This document shows positions 4,338 to 5,463 of a stretch of 5,463 bases of DNA, in pieces (position 1 is the stretch's first letter; every line of letters starts with the position of its first letter). Where the stretch lies: positions 1 to 5,463 of the forward strand of contig NZ_CALIBB010000013.1 in assembly GCF_938045595.1 (NCBI RefSeq). The letters are read 5' to 3'. Source of the stretch: an uncultured Campylobacter sp. GTDB lineage: Bacteria > Campylobacterota > Campylobacteria > Campylobacterales > Campylobacteraceae. The translations under genes were made by a program, and so were the position numbers. Below the pieces are notes generated by a model. It was not told the DNA's origin, searched no databases, and saw only the letters and a program-made list of their open reading frames with translations.

Positions 4338-5463
4338 CTAGCTCCTTTTGCCGAATTTCGGCTGCGAAAATACCGCAAGCGGCGGAAGTTCGCCATCAAA
4401 TTTCTCGATCTGCACCAGCGCGGTGGCTTGGTTGCCGCACGCAAGCTTCGAGCTGGGCTCGTTGGGCACCAGCACGTTTGCGTTGCCATGCACGCACAGA
4501 TCGCCGCTTGCGCTAAAGAGCGGATCCCACCAGCCGCCCTCTTGCATCCTCACGACGCTTTGCTTTACGTTTTCGGTGACGATGAGCCCTGCAAGCGCGG
4601 CGCCGCGATCGTTGAAAACCCTAACTACGTCACCGTTTTTAAGTCCTCTTGCTTCGGCATCTTTTGGGTGCATCCACACGGGCTCGCGACCGTCGATTTC
4701 TTCTAAGCTTCGTAGCCAAGTGTTGTTTAGCTGCCCGTGCAGGCGGTATTTCGGATGCGGGGTTATTAAATTTAGCGGATACTTTTGCGTCTTTTGCGCG
4801 TTCCCTAGCCACTCCATCGGCTCCATCCATGTGGGATGCGTAGGGCAGTCGTCCAGCGCCGCTTTGGCGATCTTTTTTGAGACGACCTCGATCTTTCCAG
4901 ACGGCGTTCCGAGGCGGTTTATGATAGGATTTTTTCTAAATTCCTCCATCGCTACGTATTCGTAGGCGTGCTTTGGAATTTCAAATTTCACGAAGCCCTT
5001 TTTCCAAAACTCCTCAAATTCCGGCATCTTTATCTTCGATGCGTCCGCTTTTTTCTTCGAAGCGTCGTAAAATTGCTTGATCCACTCCATCTCGCTCTTG
5101 CCCTCGCTAAACGCCATATATTCCTTCTCGCCGAACTGCTTTAGAATTTCGCAGTAAATTTTATAGTCGTTTTGCGCCTGCTCGTAAGGCTCGGCGATCT
5201 TATGCATAGCGATGATAAATTTATTCGTATGCGACTTGGTTATGTCGTCGCGCTCCTGCTCGGTAGTGGCGGGCAGAACGATATCGGCCATGCGCGCGCT
5301 AGCCGTCCAGAAGCACTCTTGGACTATGAAGGTATCGAGCTTTTCAAACGTGCGCGCGAGCAAATTCGTATCGGGGTGGTGCAGATACGGGTTGCCGCCC
5401 GCCCAGTAGGCAAGCCTGATATCGGGATAGGTTATCTTTTTGCAGTTAAAATCTATCTCCTTG
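4338..5463 (-). CDS. torA: TorA/BisC-family molybdopterin oxidoreductase (TMAO/DMSO-type reductase), C-terminal part
   Basis: This is the last 374 or so codons of a periplasmic bis-MGD molybdoenzyme that reduces an N- or S-oxide as terminal electron acceptor. The frame stays open from 5462 to the edge, so the N-terminal half with the molybdenum ligand and Tat signal is outside. The TTG at 5363-5361 is internal. Family blocks in order are AYWAGGNPYLHHPDTN (about 5410-5364), VQECFWTASARMADIVLP and TTEQERDD (5325-5245), ITPHPKYRLHGQL (about 4770-4730), NGDVVRVFNDRGAALAG (about 4640-4590), GGWWDP and VHGNANVLVPNEPSSKLACG (4490-4430), the last being typical of the dinucleotide-binding C-terminal domain. 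These match E. coli TorA as I recall it. Substrate (TMAO, DMSO, biotin or methionine sulfoxide) cannot be decided here. The stop at 4338-4340 is followed two bases later by the cytochrome start. Confidence 0.92.
   Translation of the reverse strand, partial: KEIDFNCKKITYPDIRLAYWAGGNPYLHHPDTNLLARTFEKLDTFIVQECFWTASARMADIVLPATTEQERDDITKSHTNKFIIAMHKIAEPYEQAQNDYKIYCEILKQFGEKEYMAFSEGKSEMEWIKQFYDASKKKADASKIKMPEFEEFWKKGFVKFEIPKHAYEYVAMEEFRKNPIINRLGTPSGKIEVVSKKIAKAALDDCPTHPTWMEPMEWLGNAQKTQKYPLNLITPHPKYRLHGQLNNTWLRSLEEIDGREPVWMHPKDAEARGLKNGDVVRVFNDRGAALAGLIVTENVKQSVVRMQEGGWWDPLFSASGDLCVHGNANVLVPNEPSSKLACGNQATALVQIEKFDGELPPLAVFSQPKFGKRS
4342..4349 (-). promoter_or_regulatory. Strong ribosome binding site fixing the cytochrome start
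   Basis: On the minus strand AAAAGGAG lies six bases before ATG 4335-4333, inside the last codons of torA. No ATG, GTG or TTG with a comparable site lies between the repeat array and the signal peptide core, so the array appears to be translated. Confidence 0.8.

Noticed and set aside
4348..4965. Long + strand reading frame (205 codons) opposite torA
   Set aside because: It lies antisense to clear TorA family blocks, has no ribosome binding site or family resemblance, and is a codon-composition shadow.
5361..5363. TTG as the start of the reductase gene
   Set aside because: The frame continues upstream with AYWAGGNPYLHHPDTN, a typical family block, so the gene runs off the window.

Overview
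The window looks like part of a Campylobacterota genome, most plausibly one of the moderately GC-rich oral-type Campylobacter species. This rests on three things: a TorA-family reductase paired with a small monohaem cytochrome c, codons rich in GCG/CGC beside AT-rich spacers, and the constantly recurring AAATTTTA-type word. The genus assignment is inference from memory of related genes, not a search result.

Layout. Positions 1-272 hold the decayed end of a small gene on the + strand, readable only by switching frame twice; it resembles the DUF2695 family. Positions 273-811 have no gene. Positions 812-1702 (-) encode a MenA-type prenyltransferase. A 169-172 bp AT-rich divergent promoter region separates it from a PdxY-like pyridoxal/pyridoxamine kinase on the + strand (start at 1875, or GTG at 1872; end at 2705). 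Positions 2706-3633 form a long gene-free stretch between two convergent genes, filled with about thirty short AT palindrome cores. Positions 3634-4335 (-) encode a monohaem cytochrome c, two bases downstream of the stop of a TorA/BisC-family molybdoenzyme (4338 to beyond the right edge, -).

How the genes fit together. TorA and the cytochrome form a tight operon for periplasmic N- or S-oxide respiration. MenA would make menaquinone, the likely electron source for such a chain, although no physical link to the operon is shown. The kinase is a vitamin B6 salvage enzyme unrelated to respiration.

Most interesting point. The first 46 codons of the cytochrome gene contain an in-frame array of five 24/21-bp units (4198-4314), each ending in an (A/C/G)AAATT core. 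Removing exactly these 117 bp restores a normal-length Sec signal peptide. The array starts on a 14-bp palindrome, AAATTTTAAAATTT, that also occurs twice in the neighbouring gene-free repeat region. This suggests a family of short AT-core repeats that can expand or insert within a coding sequence while keeping frame. A second oddity is that MenA appears to lack four residues, including the conserved Asn, in its first Asp-rich motif.
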